64,000 bases of DNA from CALZFJ01 sp051878575 (GTDB lineage: Bacteria > Bacteroidota > Bacteroidia > Bacteroidales > Muribaculaceae), in contig JBJEKJ010000121.1 of assembly GCA_051878575.1 (NCBI GenBank), positions 1 to 64,000 of the forward strand, written 5' to 3'. Below are positions 45,623-54,329 of this stretch, one piece after another. The position numbers and the translations under genes were made by a program. The notes beneath the pieces are model-generated. The model was not told where the DNA came from. It was given only the letters and a program-made list of their open reading frames with translations, and ran no database searches. Position 1 is the first letter of the stretch; each line of letters opens with the position of its first letter.

Positions 45623-46306
45623 ATGTCTGTTGCAAAACCAGATACCTTCCAAATAAAATCGAAAGAGCGTGTTGCTGAACGGGGCGAAGTCTTTACTGCC
45701 GAGCGTGAAGTAAACGCTATGTGCGACCTTGTTGCAAACGAGTGCTTAAGACCCGATTCCCGTTTCTTGGAACCGGCTTGCGGTGATGGCAATTTCTTGG
45801 CTGTTATACTCAAACGCAAACTTGCCGAACTCCGCAGGAAATACAAAAAGAGCCCACGCGACTACGAAAAGCAAGCCATTGTCGCTATTGGTAGCCTCTA
45901 TGGTGTGGATATAATGAACGACAATGTAATTGCTTGTCGTGAACGCCTATTTGGTATCTGGGATGCAGAGTACACCTCCCACTGCAAAGGCGAAACATCG
46001 GATGATACACGCGAGGCTGCCAAGTTTATCATCAGCCGGAATATCATCAACGGAAATGCTCTTACTCTGATGTGTGTCGATGCCGAGGGTAACGACACCT
46101 CTGCCCCTATTGTATTCTCCGAATGGACGCTTATAGGTGGTACTCAAATGCAACGCTCCGACTATACAATGTCCGACCTTCTTCTATACAATGACAGCAG
46201 CGAAGGCAACCTGTTCGCACGTACCGAAGAACAGAAAGAGGAAGGTGACATATTCCTAAGGAGATATATTACCTACTATAAAAAGGTTCAGGATTATGGA
46301 GAATAA
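45623..46306 (+). CDS. DNA methyltransferase-like protein, SAM-binding half
   Basis: The 227-residue protein has GEVFTAEREVNAMCDLV followed by FLEPACGDGNFLAVIL (residues 48-63). This is a canonical motif I of N6-adenine DNA methyltransferases. LYGVDIMNDNVIACRERL (about 95-112) fits motif II. I see no catalytic [DNS]PP[YFW] motif anywhere in the chain and no target recognition domain. It resembles the first third of the next gene's product (GEVFT/DEVFT, FLEP/FLDP), so it may be a paralogous partner subunit. It is the first gene of an operon: the next gene overlaps it by 11 bases. Confidence 0.75.
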   Translation: MSVAKPDTFQIKSKERVAERGEVFTAEREVNAMCDLVANECLRPDSRFLEPACGDGNFLAVILKRKLAELRRKYKKSPRDYEKQAIVAIGSLYGVDIMNDNVIACRERLFGIWDAEYTSHCKGETSDDTREAAKFIISRNIINGNALTLMCVDAEGNDTSAPIVFSEWTLIGGTQMQRSDYTMSDLLLYNDSSEGNLFARTEEQKEEGDIFLRRYITYYKKVQDYGE

Positions 46307-47831
46307 CTTGTTTCAAAGCGTCTATAATCCCGACGTGCTTTCGTGCATTGCCAATCTTAGCAACGACGAGGTATTCACTCCTCCCGAATTGGCGAACAAG
46401 ATTATTGATATGCTCCCACAGGAGTTGTTCGAGAATCCCGACACCACATTCCTCGACCCTTGTTGCAAAAGCGGTGCCTTCTTGCGTGAGATTGCCAAGC
46501 GACTTATCAAAGGACTTGAACAACAGATTCCTGACCTTGAAAAGCGTATAGAGCATATCTTCTCAAAGCAGCTTTTTGGCATAGCTATAACGGAACTTAC
46601 AAGCCTGCTTTCTCGCCGAAGCGTATATTGCAGTAAATACCCAAGTGGAGAGTTCTCGGTGTATCAATTCCCCGAAGATAAGCCACAAGGAAATATCATC
46701 TTCCAGCGTATCAAACACACTTGGAACAATGGCAAGTGTATCTATTGTGGTGCTTCGCAGAGCGAGTACGACCGTGGTGTTGAACTTGAAACCCACGCTT
46801 ATCAATTTATCCACAACTTAGATTTAAACAAAGTATTCAATATGAAATTCGATGTGATTATAGGCAATCCACCGTATCAAATGAGTGATGGAGGAGGAAT
46901 GAAAACAGAATCCGCTACCGGTAGTGCAATTCCTCTCTATCATAGATTTGTACAACAAGCAAGGAAGCTAAATCCAAAATATTTGTGCATGATTATACCA
47001 TCGCGTTGGTTTAGTGGAGGCCGTGGATTAGATAATTTTAGAGAGCAAATGCTTGCTGACAATAGATTGCTTAAACTAGTAGATTATTCGGATTCAAGAG
47101 ATTGCTTTCCTGGCGTAGATATCGCCGGTGGTGTATGCTATTTCTTATGGAATAAAGATTATAACGGTCCATGCAACGTATGTAATGTATATCAAGGTAA
47201 GACGGTAGAGTCTACAAGATACTTAAATGAGTTCCCTGTATTCATTAGACACTTACAAGCAATCAATATAATCCGAAAGGTGTTATCATACAAAGAGACA
47301 ACAATGAATAATGTAGTTTACAGTTCAAAGCCTTTTGGATTTAGAAGTTTCCAATCTGGGCGTAACACCAAACAAATAAATGATTTAGAACTTTTGGGTA
47401 GCAAAGGATTTACTTATGTTAAAATAGATGAAGTAAATACCAATGCCGACTTGATTTATAAATGGAAAGTTGTAATGTCAAAAGCGAGTGCTGAACACGC
47501 TGGACAAACAGACCAGGAAGGAAGAAAGAAGATTGTTTCTAAAGTAGAAGTCCTCGGACCTGGTCAAATTTGTACTGAAACATATCTTTTGTTATCTACA
47601 TTTGATACAGAGTCAGAGGCAAATAACTTAAAAGGGTATGTAAAGACAAGGTTTTTCCGCTTTTTAATGTCTACAATTCTTCTAACGCAGAATATTGCAA
47701 AAGATAAATTCCAATTCATTCCTAATCAAGACTTATCCAAATCTTGGAATGACGAAGAGCTCTATGCCAAATACGGCTTAACAGATGATGAAATTGCATT
47801 TATTGAATCTATGATAAGACCAATGGAGTAA
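46296..47831 (+). CDS. Eco57I-type N6-adenine DNA methyltransferase with target recognition domain
   Basis: The 511-residue protein has DEVFTPPELANKIIDML, a motif I-like FLDPCCKSGAFL (residues 52-63, with Lys where the first Gly of the loop is expected), and a clear catalytic motif IV, VIIGNPPYQM (residues 187-196). The C-terminal half is a probable target recognition domain (AFRSFQSG-like segments and a VVMSKASAEHAG stretch seen in such enzymes). A CxxC pair near residue 148 may bind zinc. From about 46820 the DNA turns distinctly AT-rich, unlike the first 500 bases. The next gene starts four bases after the stop codon. Together the two probably form the modification and restriction parts of one system. 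Confidence 0.85.
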   Translation: MENNLFQSVYNPDVLSCIANLSNDEVFTPPELANKIIDMLPQELFENPDTTFLDPCCKSGAFLREIAKRLIKGLEQQIPDLEKRIEHIFSKQLFGIAITELTSLLSRRSVYCSKYPSGEFSVYQFPEDKPQGNIIFQRIKHTWNNGKCIYCGASQSEYDRGVELETHAYQFIHNLDLNKVFNMKFDVIIGNPPYQMSDGGGMKTESATGSAIPLYHRFVQQARKLNPKYLCMIIPSRWFSGGRGLDNFREQMLADNRLLKLVDYSDSRDCFPGVDIAGGVCYFLWNKDYNGPCNVCNVYQGKTVESTRYLNEFPVFIRHLQAINIIRKVLSYKETTMNNVVYSSKPFGFRSFQSGRNTKQINDLELLGSKGFTYVKIDEVNTNADLIYKWKVVMSKASAEHAGQTDQEGRKKIVSKVEVLGPGQICTETYLLLSTFDTESEANNLKGYVKTRFFRFLMSTILLTQNIAKDKFQFIPNQDLSKSWNDEELYAKYGLTDDEIAFIESMIRPME

Positions 47832-47835
47832 TACT

Positions 47836-50751
47836 ATGGAACACAATTATTTTCCTCAACGACCTACCGTTACTCCAACGATATATGCCTATCGCCTGAT
47901 TGGGGTAGATTCTCACAAAGGCTACTTGAAAGTAGGTTACACCGACCGTACAGCCAAAGAACGCATAGATGAGCAACTGTACACAAGCAAAGTGCAGTAT
48001 GAGATTGTATTGGTGGAGTCGGCCATGAGCAACGACGGCTCATGCTTTACCGATAAGGATGTGCACCGCTTGCTTGAACGCAAAGGCTGCTCCCGACTTA
48101 ACCCACTTGACAAAACCGATGAGTGGTTTCGTTGCTCAGTAGCGGATATTCTGGCTGCAATCTTGTCGCTCCGCACAGGTGTTGCAAACGAAGAGAACAG
48201 AACGCAAAACTTTACCATGCGCCCCGAGCAGTTCTGTGCAGTGGAGCAAACAAGAACCTATTTTGAGCAAGCACTGAAAGAAGAGCCTAACCGTATTCCG
48301 AAATTCCTCTGGAACGCAAAAATGCGTTTCGGAAAGACCTTTGCTTCGTATCAGTTGGCAAAGAAGATGGGCTTGTCGCGTATATTGATTTTGACATTCA
48401 AACCCGCTGTTGAATCGGCCTGGCGTGAAGACCTTGTTTCACACATCGACTTTGAGGGGTGGCAATATATCTCCAACAAAGATGCTCGCAACAATAACTT
48501 GAATATTGATCAAGAATTTCGCAGAGCTGATAAAACAAAACCTATAGTTGTATTCGGTTCGTTCCAAGATTTATTAGGTACAAATGAAAGTGGCGGTATT
48601 AAGACCAAGAATGAGTTTATACACGCTACTAATTGGGATTTGGTAATCTTTGACGAATATCACTTCGGTGCTTGGAAGGAGCGTGCAAAGGAACTGTTTG
48701 AAAAGGAGGACGAAGAAAGTGCAGTAGATTTCGATGCTGAGAAGTATAAAAAGGACGAGGCTAACAATGCCATAAATGAATCGTGGTTGCCAATCTCAAC
48801 AAAGTATTATCTCTTTTTGTCGGGAACGCCATTCAGGGCAATAAACAACGGCGAGTTTATCGAGGAGCAGATTTTCAACTGGACTTACAGCGATGAGCAG
48901 CGAGCAAAAGCAGAGTGGAAAGGCAGCGGCAATCCTTATCTCGCCTTACCACGAATGGTTATGCTTACCTATCGTATGCCCGATGAGATACAAGAGGTTG
49001 CCAAACAAGGCGAATTTGATGAATTCGACCTTAACCTATTCTTTGCAGCAGAAGGTAAAGGCGAGAATGCTCGTTTCAAATATGAGAATGAGGTGCAGAA
49101 ATGGCTCGACCTTATTCGTGGCGGTTATTTGCCTGCAAGCGTTGATGACCTCAAACTCGGACAAGACAAGCGACCGCCAATGCCATTCAGCGATACACGC
49201 TTGCTTAATGTGCTTTCGCACACATTGTGGTTTTTGCCAAATGTGGCTTCGTGCTTTGCAATGGCTAATCTGCTTGCTCAAAGGCAAAACAAGTTCTACC
49301 ACGACTATAAGGTAGTAGTTTGTGCCGGAACAGCAGCCGGCATCGGTCTTGATGCTCTGCATCCTGTGCAAGCCAATATGGGCGACCCATTGGAAACAAA
49401 GACCATTACGCTCACTTGCGGTAAGTTGACAACGGGTGTAACAGTTAAACCTTGGACTGGTATATTTATGCTCCGTAATTTGAAAAGCCCTGAAACCTAT
49501 TTTCAAGCAGCGTTCCGTGTACAAAGTCCGTGGGAGGTAAAGAACGAAGAGGGAAGCAAAACCATAATGAAGAATGAGTGCTATGTATTCGACTTCGCTC
49601 TTGACAGAGCCTTACGACAGATTTCCGATTACAGTTGTCGCCTTGACATAAACGAAAGCAATCCCGAAGCAAAGGTAGGCGAGTTTATTAAGTTTCTACC
49701 TGTATTGGCTTACGATGGCAGCAGCATGAAAGAGGTCGATGCACAGGATATTCTTGATATTGCACTTGCAGGAACATCGGCTACACTACTCGCCAAGCGA
49801 TGGGAATCGGCCTTGCTTGTAAATGTAGATAACGACACGCTGAAACGCCTGCTGGCAAGTCCGGAGGCAATGAAAGCCTTAATGAATATCGAAGGCTTCC
49901 GCAATCTCAACAGTGACCTTACTACCATTATCAATAAATCAGAAGCGGTCAAGAAAGCAAAAAAAGAGAATCCCGACCCGACGCCAAAGGAGAAGAAGGA
50001 ACTTTCTGCCGAAGAGAAAGAGATGAAGAGCAAACGCAAGCAAATTCAAGAGAAACTGATAAAGTTTGCTACTCGAATCCCTGTATTCATGTACTTGACC
50101 GACTACCGTGAACGATGCCTTAAAGATGTTATCACTCAATTAGAACCAGGCTTGTTCAAAAAAGTTACAGGCTTAAGCGTTGAGGATTTCAATATGCTTT
50201 GTTCATTGGGAGTGTTCAATGCACCGCTGATGAACGATGCTATCTTCAAGTTCAAACGTTACGAGGATGCCAGCCTTACCTATACAGGTATTGACAAACA
50301 TACCAACGATGAGGTCGGCGGTTGGGACACTACAATTCGTAAGACTCAGTATGAGAAACTATTCTATAATCAACAATCTTCAATGAATGAGATTGATTAT
50401 AGTGCATATTCAAGGAGTAGCGAATATATTGATCCTACTCACAGGCTAGTGAAACCTATTGATAGTAAACCTGCCGAAAAGGTGTCACAAACGAAGCCTA
50501 TTGTTCAACCACAAACGGCAAAAGCTATAGCTGTTACTAAATCTTCACAAGAGAATATAGCGGTGCAAGACCTTGAAAGCAAATTGGAAACAATAGGCAT
50601 TGACAGCACTGTCGTTCACAAGAAATTCGGCAAAGGAACGGTTGTAAAAATCAACAAGAATGAAAAGTTTATTCACATTAAGTTCACCCTGGGCGAAAAG
50701 AAGTTTATCTTTCCCGATGCGTTCCTAATGGGATTCTTGGAGTTGGAGTAA
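47836..50751 (+). CDS. GIY-YIG nuclease/SF2 helicase restriction-type protein
   Basis: The 971-residue protein begins with a T5orf172/GIY-YIG-type nuclease domain (residues about 14-115: TIYAYRLIGVD, GYLKVGYTDRTAKERI, DVHRLL, DEWFRC). A superfamily 2 helicase core follows: motif I WNAKMRFGKTF (about 159-169), motif II IFDEYHFG (271-278), motif III FLSGTPFRA (327-335), and a motif VI-like QAAFRVQSPW. A lysine/glutamate-rich helical linker (about 690-750) and a small C-terminal domain (VVHKKFGKGTVVKI ... FPDAFLMGFLELE) end the chain; the last resembles the UvrD/PcrA Tudor-like tail. It probably translocates on and cuts unmodified DNA. Type III Res proteins have their nuclease at the C terminus, so this order is different. 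Confidence 0.85.
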   Translation: MEHNYFPQRPTVTPTIYAYRLIGVDSHKGYLKVGYTDRTAKERIDEQLYTSKVQYEIVLVESAMSNDGSCFTDKDVHRLLERKGCSRLNPLDKTDEWFRCSVADILAAILSLRTGVANEENRTQNFTMRPEQFCAVEQTRTYFEQALKEEPNRIPKFLWNAKMRFGKTFASYQLAKKMGLSRILILTFKPAVESAWREDLVSHIDFEGWQYISNKDARNNNLNIDQEFRRADKTKPIVVFGSFQDLLGTNESGGIKTKNEFIHATNWDLVIFDEYHFGAWKERAKELFEKEDEESAVDFDAEKYKKDEANNAINESWLPISTKYYLFLSGTPFRAINNGEFIEEQIFNWTYSDEQRAKAEWKGSGNPYLALPRMVMLTYRMPDEIQEVAKQGEFDEFDLNLFFAAEGKGENARFKYENEVQKWLDLIRGGYLPASVDDLKLGQDKRPPMPFSDTRLLNVLSHTLWFLPNVASCFAMANLLAQRQNKFYHDYKVVVCAGTAAGIGLDALHPVQANMGDPLETKTITLTCGKLTTGVTVKPWTGIFMLRNLKSPETYFQAAFRVQSPWEVKNEEGSKTIMKNECYVFDFALDRALRQISDYSCRLDINESNPEAKVGEFIKFLPVLAYDGSSMKEVDAQDILDIALAGTSATLLAKRWESALLVNVDNDTLKRLLASPEAMKALMNIEGFRNLNSDLTTIINKSEAVKKAKKENPDPTPKEKKELSAEEKEMKSKRKQIQEKLIKFATRIPVFMYLTDYRERCLKDVITQLEPGLFKKVTGLSVEDFNMLCSLGVFNAPLMNDAIFKFKRYEDASLTYTGIDKHTNDEVGGWDTTIRKTQYEKLFYNQQSSMNEIDYSAYSRSSEYIDPTHRLVKPIDSKPAEKVSQTKPIVQPQTAKAIAVTKSSQENIAVQDLESKLETIGIDSTVVHKKFGKGTVVKINKNEKFIHIKFTLGEKKFIFPDAFLMGFLELE

Positions 50752-50769
50752 CAATTTTTGATCCTTTAT

Positions 50770-50805
50770 AACGGAATAGCCTGCGAGTTCGCAAACTATT
50801 CCGTT
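50770..50805. terminator. Bidirectional terminator between helicase and HNH genes
   Basis: AACGGAATAG (50770-50779) pairs perfectly with CTATTCCGTT (50796-50805), and an inner TGCGA/TCGCA stem extends it. ATTTGCTTTT follows on the plus strand. The stem overlaps the HNH stop codon. Confidence 0.8.
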
Positions 50806-52096
50806 ATTTGCTTTTATTAACCATAAAATAATCTCTTCCTAATTTGCATTCAGATGGAATATTTATTGTAAAATCTATTGGTGTGTATGTCTTTTTTGAA
50901 GATGACAATTTATTAAAAGACCATTCAAAACCTTTATACCATGATTGTATCATTTCTTGGAAAGTTGCATGCTTATTTGATGTGGTAAATCTAAATTTAT
51001 CTTTTGAAGTATATGGAACTATAAATGCAAATGCAATGTTTGCAATAGCAAATAAAGCGAAACAATACGGATATCTATAGTTAGTTGTTTTACGTATTGA
51101 TACTATTAAATGTGGTGTATTTATTTTTACTTGAGCATTTCCTATCGCTACAAATGGCAACTGGCTGTATTTAGTCGTAGAATTTATCCAATCAATAGTC
51201 CCTTTGAAATCTGGCAAGTATTGTTTATTGACAACACTGACAACGTATTTGCACAGACATTTATACACATTTTGTGGGATATATTTTAAGGGACTTGTGT
51301 TAAGTTGCAACTGCTCTTTAAAGAAGTCCTCAATATCTGTAGGTAGATCTTGATTTAATTGAATCTTTATTGTACCAACACTTGAATCACCTTTTGTTGA
51401 TTCATCGAGAGATATTTTAAAATTTTCGCCTACAGTTGTTCTAACTCCATTTTTACCATGAATGGAATGAATAGTTAAAAGGAATGAAAGCATATTTGCT
51501 ATGTCTGGTTCAATTGTTCTACTGAATCGTTCATTACAAATATCACATTCTTCCCGACAAATTAGACTTTTATTCCCCAATGATTCGCTAATCGCGTGAG
51601 AGGTATTCTTAAAAGATACTATTGGTGTTTGTTCCCCGCAGAACCTACAAACACGATTAGACTTGTTTGGCTCACCTATATAATGTCTTCGTTTTGTATT
51701 TCCACTAAAGTTTTGTGTATAATACAATGACGCTATCTCATATTTTGTCTTATCCAAATTGGAGTGGATGTCCGTTATTCCATTTAATTTGTCCACTTCT
51801 TGCCTTAAGTGATAAAGTACAATTGTATCATCAATTTTATTAGGAACAACAAGAAATCTACTATCCTCTGGTATTCCATCAAATACAGATTTCATAGTTA
51901 AGCACTCCTTATTTGTTTTGCTTAATTCATCAAATACACTCAGACGAGACTTAAACTCTTTACTCGCTATTTGAACAGTCAGAATTTCCCCATTATCATT
52001 AGATTCAAATAAGTTGAAAAAAAACTTATAGTCTGTGAATGTTGGTAAATTAATATTTAACACCTGATCCAGTAATGATACTATTGTAATAATCAT
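50804..52096 (-). CDS. HNH endonuclease-like protein
   Basis: The 430-residue protein has a zinc-stabilised HNH core at about residues 148-196. It has CRFCG, then NTSHAISESLGNK with the His, then CREECDICNERFS. This layout of two CxxC pairs around SHAI/SESLGNK is typical of HNH nucleases found in defence loci. The N- and C-terminal parts show no family I recognise. The DNA is the most AT-rich in the window. The gene converges on the methyltransferase operon and has its own promoter (52117-52146). It may be a second effector of the same system or an independent passenger. Confidence 0.7.
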   Translation of the reverse strand: MIITIVSLLDQVLNINLPTFTDYKFFFNLFESNDNGEILTVQIASKEFKSRLSVFDELSKTNKECLTMKSVFDGIPEDSRFLVVPNKIDDTIVLYHLRQEVDKLNGITDIHSNLDKTKYEIASLYYTQNFSGNTKRRHYIGEPNKSNRVCRFCGEQTPIVSFKNTSHAISESLGNKSLICREECDICNERFSRTIEPDIANMLSFLLTIHSIHGKNGVRTTVGENFKISLDESTKGDSSVGTIKIQLNQDLPTDIEDFFKEQLQLNTSPLKYIPQNVYKCLCKYVVSVVNKQYLPDFKGTIDWINSTTKYSQLPFVAIGNAQVKINTPHLIVSIRKTTNYRYPYCFALFAIANIAFAFIVPYTSKDKFRFTTSNKHATFQEMIQSWYKGFEWSFNKLSSSKKTYTPIDFTINIPSECKLGRDYFMVNKSK

Positions 52097-52116
52097 AAAA
52101 TATAGTAATTTATTAG

Positions 52117-52146
52117 CAAAGGTAGTATTTTAATGAAGAATCCAAA
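52117..52146 (-). promoter_or_regulatory. Promoter of the HNH gene
   Basis: On the minus strand TTTG (52143-52146), an 18-base spacer and TACCTTTG (52117-52124) fit the Bacteroidetes promoter. The leader would be about 15 bases. Confidence 0.65.
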
Positions 52147-52152
52147 TAGAAA

Positions 52153-52191
52153 CGCAGTGTTTTTCGTGATAAAAACATGAAAAACACTGCG
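52153..52191. repeat. 13-bp perfect inverted repeat
   Basis: CGCAGTGTTTTTC (52153-52165) and GAAAAACACTGCG (52179-52191) are perfect inverses around a 13-base loop. They lie just upstream of the HNH promoter and may be an IS end, a terminator for read-through, or an operator. Confidence 0.8.
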
Positions 52192-52259
52192 GGGGATGCC
52201 AAGCGGCGGGGGCGCAAAGTCCCCAAGAGCGTCCAACAGCAATACAAATGGATAAATAA

Positions 52260-52284
52260 ACAAAAAAAGGAGACCGAAGTCTCC
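52260..52284 (-). terminator. Terminator downstream of the EFR1 gene, within island sequence
   Basis: GGAGAC/GTCTCC with a 4-base loop (52269-52284) is followed on the minus strand by a run of T. It would end minus-strand transcripts from the EFR1 gene before they reach the HNH gene. Confidence 0.7.
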
Positions 52285-52311
52285 CTAAGATTAGCTAATT
52301 TTGTATTGCAT

Positions 52312-52410
52312 ATGTACAAACAACTTATCTCAGAGCAAAGGTACGCAATTTACCTGGGAATTAAAAGAGGAAACTCCATAAGAAAAATTGCAAGAGAGAT
52401 CGGAGTTCAA
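52312..52410 (+). pseudogene. Truncated IS30-family transposase, N-terminal fragment
   Basis: ATG at 52312 opens a frame with MYKQLISEQRYAIYLGI and NSIRKIAREIGVQ. This is the start and helix-turn-helix of IS30-type transposases of Bacteroidetes. The similarity stops at about 52410, just where PSTVSRE would be expected, and host sequence begins. The junction is 10 bases from the EFR1 stop codon. A TAATTTTG box (52296-52303) precedes the ATG. It marks the right end of the island. Confidence 0.7.
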
Positions 52411-52420
52411 CCGCTGCCGT

Positions 52421-53197
52421 CTATTTGGAGTCGGGATGGTGGTAACGCCCCTTGCCGGCGGTGCGGGTGGAGTATTGTATGGCCCTCACCGGGCAGCGGT
52501 GGATGCAGCTCAGGCACATGGCACACTTGCCGTGCCACTGGGGCGTTCCGCCCTCTGTGAGGGTGATGTTACGCATAGGACACTCGCGTCGGCACAGCCC
52601 GCACGATGTGCATGTGGCGGCATCGGCGGTGAAAGCCCGGTCGCTCATGGCATAGCGCAGGAACCACGAGCGTATCAGTCCCGACTTCAGCCGTTTCCAT
52701 CGTCCCGTCACCACGTCGGTGACACGCTCGCGCGCCGCGATTCGCAGAGCCACATCGTCGACACGGCCTACCGATGCCGCCAATTTACTGTTTTCCAACG
52801 CCTTGTCGTCGACGTCGAATCCGGGAAGCAGAATGTAGTTGTTGGGCATCTGCACCGAGAAGGCGGCGTCGCCGGTGAGAGGCTTGGGAAGCGCCTTGCG
52901 CCATATCTCGGCCGAGCGCCCCACATCGTCGCCGCAAGTGGTGACCATATAGCAGTAGGCGGAGCCCGGCGCGAGTCCTTCCACTGAAAGCCTCCCGATG
53001 AATCCGAGCACCACAGGCGGCGGCCCCCACGAGTAGGTGGGGAACACCATGCCAATGCTCTCGCCCGGGGCGAGGCTGACGCTGAATCGGCCGTCGTTCA
53101 CAGCATCGGCTATCGACACAAGCCTATCGCCGAGCTTTCCGGCAAGCCTGCGCGCCACCCATAGGCTGTTGCCCGTGCCGCTGAAGTAGAATATCAT
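52421..53197 (-). CDS. EFR1-family ferredoxin with flavodoxin-like domain
   Basis: The 258-residue protein begins with the flavodoxin phosphate loop (MIFYFSGTGNSLWVA) and a flavodoxin-like domain to about residue 150. Two 4Fe-4S clusters follow: CTSCGLCRRECPM (about 195) and CAMCLSCIHRCPV (about 225). The family carries electrons between flavin and iron-sulphur partners in anaerobes; the partner is unknown. The gene is intact to its natural ending KGRYHHPDSK, and the island junction lies directly after it. It is 36 bases from the DUF2027-Smr gene upstream. Confidence 0.9.
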   Translation of the reverse strand: MIFYFSGTGNSLWVARRLAGKLGDRLVSIADAVNDGRFSVSLAPGESIGMVFPTYSWGPPPVVLGFIGRLSVEGLAPGSAYCYMVTTCGDDVGRSAEIWRKALPKPLTGDAAFSVQMPNNYILLPGFDVDDKALENSKLAASVGRVDDVALRIAARERVTDVVTGRWKRLKSGLIRSWFLRYAMSDRAFTADAATCTSCGLCRRECPMRNITLTEGGTPQWHGKCAMCLSCIHRCPVRAIQYSTRTAGKGRYHHPDSK

Positions 53198-53233
53198 CTT
53201 CCTTTATGTATTGACGTTGATAAAAATCGGCCG

Positions 53234-54304
53234 TCAGTGTATTTTCACGAGCGTAGCTCCGAATCCGTACTCGCGGAAGCTGGCATCCTGCGCCTCACAG
53301 CGAGGATACTTGCGCCGAAGCTCGTCGAGCAGCGCCTTGCGAAGCACGCCCTCGCCCTTGCCGTGGATAAACACAATCTTCGCACCTGCACGCTTTATGT
53401 TGGCGTTCATCACCTCCCGGAACTTGTCGAGCTGTAGGTTGAGCATGTCGGCATTGCTCATTCCCGCCGTAGTGTCGACGAGCTCGCCGATATGCAGGTC
53501 ACACTCTATAATCTCGCCTTTATGCTTCTCATGCCTCTGCACTGGGCGCCGGTTTTGTTTCTCGGCAGCGCGCTTCTCCTGCATGGCACGCTCAAGCTCG
53601 CTGCTGTCGATCACGGGCATTCGGGCCGGGCGGTCGTCGCGCACGATGTCGAGCGCAATCACCGGCGAGTCGAAATACTCATTGTCGTGGAAGCAGTGGA
53701 GCTTATAGAACTTTGTGGTATCTAACCGATGCTCCACTAAGGCCGGATTCTTGAGCTTGAAGCCACGGCCTTCCTTGAACGCCGCATACTGCACCGCCAC
53801 ACGCGACATGTCGGGCAGCGAGTCGTGTGAGAACTCCTCCATAAGCACCTGCATGTTTGGCTCCACGATACCGTGGAAACGGGTAGTCCACATTCCGTCG
53901 GCATTGTCGCCGCGAGTCATGTAGGCAACATACAGGAAATAGTTGCTGTCGTTGACGAGATAGGCATAGTAGCTCGTAGTGTTCAGGTGCCGCAGCTCGC
54001 GTGGCTCGTAGGCGAGTGTCACATTCAGCGTGTCGCCCTCGGGAGTCTCCACCACGGGCATCGTGGCCGCAGCCGGCTTGGGCGCCTCGGCAGGCTTCTG
54101 CTCCTTGCTTTTTGGCGGTATCACCGGGCGGTCGTAGGCCGTAGCCTTAGGCTTCGAGGCATCTACCACCACACACTCTCGCAGCAACACCGGCTGCTCG
54201 AATCCGTCGGAATCCTCAACGTATGCTATTCCTCCCTCTATACGGGAAATACGTCCGCCCCCCGTAGCATTCAGGAAGCGGACAATATCATTGACTTTTG
54301 CCAT
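53234..54304 (-). CDS. DUF2027 and Smr domain protein
   Basis: The 356-residue protein has an N-terminal small beta-barrel (VGDIV-like start, GGGRISRIEGGIAYVED) and a DUF2027 region (about 95-230). The C-terminal Smr domain contains CDLHIGELVD and VFIHGKGEGVLRKAL. Smr domains act as nucleases or RNA/DNA-binding modules, as in MutS2 or ribosome rescue. A proline/alanine-rich linker (about 65-90) separates the first two parts. The family is common and uncharacterised in Bacteroidetes. The gene is 25 bases downstream of pfkA, probably in one transcript with it. Confidence 0.88.
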   Translation of the reverse strand: MAKVNDIVRFLNATGGGRISRIEGGIAYVEDSDGFEQPVLLRECVVVDASKPKATAYDRPVIPPKSKEQKPAEAPKPAAATMPVVETPEGDTLNVTLAYEPRELRHLNTTSYYAYLVNDSNYFLYVAYMTRGDNADGMWTTRFHGIVEPNMQVLMEEFSHDSLPDMSRVAVQYAAFKEGRGFKLKNPALVEHRLDTTKFYKLHCFHDNEYFDSPVIALDIVRDDRPARMPVIDSSELERAMQEKRAAEKQNRRPVQRHEKHKGEIIECDLHIGELVDTTAGMSNADMLNLQLDKFREVMNANIKRAGAKIVFIHGKGEGVLRKALLDELRRKYPRCEAQDASFREYGFGATLVKIH

Positions 54305-54329
54305 AAATCAAATATACAAGATTAGCTTG

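Noticed and set aside
52177..52560. 127-codon plus-strand frame spanning the right island edge
   Set aside because: Only codons for 52312-52410 resemble IS30 transposase; the frame continues by chance into antisense EFR1 sequence.
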